8,641 nucleotides of DNA from Zoogloeaceae bacterium (GTDB taxonomy: Bacteria; Pseudomonadota; Gammaproteobacteria; Burkholderiales; Rhodocyclaceae), in NCBI GenBank assembly GCA_031278735.1, contig JAITJU010000102.1, positions 1 to 8,641 of the forward strand, written 5' to 3'. Both the position numbers and the translations under genes were made by a program. Below the pieces are notes generated by a model. That model did no database searches. It saw nothing but the letters and a program-made list of their open reading frames with translations, and was not told the origin of the DNA. This document shows, piece after piece, positions 6,568 to 8,641 of the stretch. Positions within the stretch are counted from its first letter, which is position 1; every line of letters starts with the position of its first letter.

Positions 6568-7575
6568 ATGCCCGATTTTACGCCTTCCGGCGCTTTCGAT
6601 GATGCTTTGCTCGCACGGGCGTCTGCTTTGTTGCAGGCGGGGGAACTGGTCGCCTTTCCAACCGAGACGGTCTATGGTCTGGGTGCGGACGCCGCCAATC
6701 CTGCGGCGGTGGCGAAAATTTTTGCCGCCAAGGGGCGACCCGCCCAGCATCCGCTGATCGTGCATCTGGCGGAAACGGCGGCGTTGGCGCGCTGGGCGAA
6801 GGCGATTCCGCCGGTGGCCTGGAAGCTGGCGGAAGCCTTTTGGCCGGGACCGCTTACCCTTGTCCTGAAAAAACAGGATCGGACGCCAATGATCGTGACC
6901 GGCGGACAGGACACCGTGGGCCTGCGAATCCCGGCGCACCCGCTGGCCTTACGGTTTCTGCGCGTTTTTGCCGCACGCGCGCGACAGGATGGCGTGGCGG
7001 CGCCTTCGGCCAATCGTTTTGGCCGCATCAGCCCGACCACGGCGGCGCATGTGCGCGCCGAGCTGGGTGAACGGGTGTCCTTGGTACTGGATGGCGGCGC
7101 CTGTTCCGTGGGCATTGAATCCACCATTCTCGACCTTTCACGCTTTGCGGCGCGCGGCGCGGAAATCTTGCGCCCCGGCGCTTTGGATGCGCTTGCCCTT
7201 GCCGAAGTGCTGGGCGAACCGCCTCGGTTGCGAACGGAGAAGTCCGCCGCTTCCGCACCGCGTGTTTCCGGTTCGCTGACTTCCCACTATGCGCCGACCA
7301 CGCCATTGCGCCTTTTGGAGGCGGCGGCGCTGCCGGATTTTCTCGCGCAACAGGCCGCCGCCGGACGTCGTTGCGCGGCCTTGTCCCTTCAAGCGCAACC
7401 GAATGCGCAACTTTGCCGCACGCTGCCCGACGATCCTGTGCGATACGCCCAGGGGCTTTACGCCAGCCTGCGCGAACTGGATGACGCGGCGCTGGATTGG
7501 ATTGCGGTGGAAGCGCCGCCAATGGGTTCCACGTGGAACGCGATTCATGATCGTTTGCGCCGCGCCGCAACATGA
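6568..7575 (+). CDS. tsaC: L-threonylcarbamoyladenylate synthase, Sua5 type (TsaC family)
   Basis: This enzyme makes threonylcarbamoyl-AMP from threonine, bicarbonate and ATP, the first step of the universal t6A37 modification of ANN-decoding tRNAs; TsaB, TsaD and TsaE complete the pathway. The 335-residue product has the YrdC domain with FPTETVYGLGADA (30-42), the basic K-G-R motif (55-57) ahead of HPLIVHL, the PSAN motif (146-149) and GIESTILDLS (182-191). A linker with PRVSGSLTSHYAPTTP (231-246) leads into a C-terminal Sua5 domain ending LYASLRELDDAALDWIAVE and AIHDRLRRAA. The length therefore marks the long Sua5 form rather than the short E. coli TsaC, which lacks the C-terminal domain. 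A GAGA lies four bases before the ATG at 6568. The stop overlaps the next ATG (ATGA at 7572-7575), so it heads a rightward operon. Confidence 0.94.
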   Translation: MPDFTPSGAFDDALLARASALLQAGELVAFPTETVYGLGADAANPAAVAKIFAAKGRPAQHPLIVHLAETAALARWAKAIPPVAWKLAEAFWPGPLTLVLKKQDRTPMIVTGGQDTVGLRIPAHPLALRFLRVFAARARQDGVAAPSANRFGRISPTTAAHVRAELGERVSLVLDGGACSVGIESTILDLSRFAARGAEILRPGALDALALAEVLGEPPRLRTEKSAASAPRVSGSLTSHYAPTTPLRLLEAAALPDFLAQQAAAGRRCAALSLQAQPNAQLCRTLPDDPVRYAQGLYASLRELDDAALDWIAVEAPPMGSTWNAIHDRLRRAAT

Positions 7576-8072
7576 CGTCCATCCGTTTTTCCGCCGCCTT
7601 GCTGCCGCATCCGGATTCTCCCGTTTCGGAGGCGGATGCGGTCACGGTTGCGGGCGCCTGGTCGAAAGAGAATGGCCTGCGCCTGAATTACCGTCTTTGC
7701 GGTGATCTCTTGGCCTTCCTCTTTCCTGTGCCCGGACAAAAACTCGATGCCAATCGTCTCTGGGCGCATAGTTGCTGCGAGGTCTTTTTGGCGACGGCAG
7801 GCCGGTCGGCCTACCGTGAATACAATTTTTCCCGCAGCGGACAATGGGCGGCTTTTGATTTTTCCGGCTATCGCCAGCCCGCGCCCCTGTCGCCACGCCC
7901 CCTGCCCGCGCCCGAAATGCGCTGGCAAGATACGCCCGCCGCGCCTTTGCGTCTGGCGATCGCCGTCGTTCTGGAAAGACTGGAGGGGCGTTTTGCTTAC
8001 TGGGCATTACGCCACCCGCCGGGATTGCCGGACTTCCATCATCCCGTCCAATTCGCCTTGATCCTATCCTGA
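7572..8072 (+). CDS. DOMON-like domain protein
   Basis: This is a 166-residue protein resembling the stand-alone DOMON-like family, beta-sandwich domains that bind haem or sugars in other contexts. Supporting motifs are LWAHSCCEVFLA (63-74), YREYNFSRSGQWAAFDFSGYR (81-101) and the C-terminal PDFHHPVQF (153-161), a conserved pattern of the group. There is no signal peptide or membrane segment, so a cytoplasmic location is expected. The start ATG overlaps the tsaC stop as ATGA and has no Shine-Dalgarno, so its translation probably depends on tsaC. The next gene starts one base after its stop. As I recall, related domains are catalogued as associated with the peptidoglycan enzyme MurB, which would suit its NamZ-like neighbour. 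Ligand and role are unknown. Confidence 0.8.
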   Translation: MTSIRFSAALLPHPDSPVSEADAVTVAGAWSKENGLRLNYRLCGDLLAFLFPVPGQKLDANRLWAHSCCEVFLATAGRSAYREYNFSRSGQWAAFDFSGYRQPAPLSPRPLPAPEMRWQDTPAAPLRLAIAVVLERLEGRFAYWALRHPPGLPDFHHPVQFALILS

Positions 8073-8073
8073 T

Positions 8074-8641
8074 ATGACGCTTTTCGGACTCGATCGTTTT
8101 TTGCGCGAAGCGGATCTGCGCCGCCCCTTGGCGAAGCGGCGGCTTGCCTTACTGGCACACCCGGCTTCCGTAACGCAGGATCTGACGCACGCGCTTGACG
8201 CGATTGCCCGGCTTCCCGATATTGAGCTTACCGCCGCCTTCGGCCCGCAACATGGATTGCGGGGCGACAAACAGGACAATATGGTGGAGTCGCCGGATTT
8301 CATCGACTCGCGGCTGGGCATTCCGGTATTCAGTCTCTACGGCGAAACGCGCCGTCCGACCGAGGCCATGCTGGAACATTTCGATGTTTTGCTCGTTGAT
8401 TTGCAGGATTTGGGTTGTCGCGTCTACACCTTTCTGACGACCTTGCGTTATGTGCTGGAAGCTGCGGCGCAACATGGCAAGGCAGTCTGGATACTGGATC
8501 GTCCCAATCCCGCTGGTCGCCCCGTGGAAGGCCTGCGGCTGAAACCCGGATGGGAAAGCTTTGTCGGCGCGGGCGCGTTGCCCATGCGCCACGGTCTTAC
8601 GCTGGGCGAAATGGCGCGCTGGTTCATCGCCACGCTGAAGC
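8074..8641 (+). CDS. NamZ/DUF1343 family protein (putative exo-beta-N-acetylmuramidase, GH171), 3'-truncated by window edge
   Basis: The frame is open from ATG 8074 to the right edge (189 complete codons), about half the usual family length of roughly 400. In Bacillus subtilis NamZ removes terminal N-acetylmuramic acid from peptidoglycan fragments. Visible family motifs are LLAHPASV (26-33), FGPQHGLRGDKQDNM (56-70), PVFSLYGETRRPT (84-96), the strand DVLLVDLQDLGCRVYTF (104-120) and ILDRPNPAGRP (140-150), consistent with the N-terminal Rossmann-like half. At the site that reads PEHG in many relatives this protein has PQHG (Gln59). No signal peptide is seen, unlike secreted members, so it may act on recycled muropeptides in the cytoplasm. 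It starts one base after the DOMON-like stop with no obvious Shine-Dalgarno, suggesting coupled translation. Family membership is firm; the exact reaction is not. Confidence 0.9.
   Translation, partial: MTLFGLDRFLREADLRRPLAKRRLALLAHPASVTQDLTHALDAIARLPDIELTAAFGPQHGLRGDKQDNMVESPDFIDSRLGIPVFSLYGETRRPTEAMLEHFDVLLVDLQDLGCRVYTFLTTLRYVLEAAAQHGKAVWILDRPNPAGRPVEGLRLKPGWESFVGAGALPMRHGLTLGEMARWFIATLK

Overview
The window reads as a high-GC proteobacterial chromosome segment. It is most likely betaproteobacterial, because RdgC is a beta/gamma-proteobacterial protein, the RluF-like synthase carries the insertion I associate with betaproteobacterial members, and the hybrid kinase is of the 'SHDLRQPLQ' type. 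I cannot name the genus from sequence alone. Coding density is high, genes overlap or nearly touch, and I see no tRNA, rRNA, insertion sequence, prophage or CRISPR array.

Layout. Positions 1-617 (+) hold the 3' part of an unrecognised protein with an internal duplication. A gap of about 155 bases follows, dominated by a perfect 16-bp inverted repeat. Next come trmB (tRNA m7G46 methyltransferase, +) and rdgC (recombination-associated DNA-binding protein, +). rdgC converges on a leftward three-gene cluster that, in transcription order, runs: a single-domain hemerythrin (6419 to 5976), a membrane-bound hybrid histidine kinase with a Cache-like sensor, PAS domain and receiver (5921 to 3204), and an RluF-like 23S rRNA pseudouridine synthase (3223 to 2444) whose start overlaps the kinase stop. 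A divergent, relatively AT-rich region (6420-6567) separates this cluster from a rightward cluster. That second cluster holds a Sua5-type threonylcarbamoyl-AMP synthase for tRNA t6A37, a DOMON-like protein coupled to it by an ATGA overlap, and the 5' part of a NamZ/DUF1343 (GH171) family gene that starts one base after the DOMON stop and runs off the right edge.

How the genes fit together. Three of the nine genes are RNA-modification enzymes (TrmB, RluF-like, Sua5/TsaC), so much of the window is housekeeping. Two arrangements deserve attention. One is the hemerythrin encoded directly ahead of a Cache/PAS hybrid kinase, a possible oxygen or redox signalling unit. The other is the tight DOMON-like/NamZ pair, in which neither protein has a visible signal peptide, suggesting cytoplasmic handling of a muramyl sugar or another carbohydrate ligand. 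Neither is proved by sequence. No obviously new defence or mobile system is visible.
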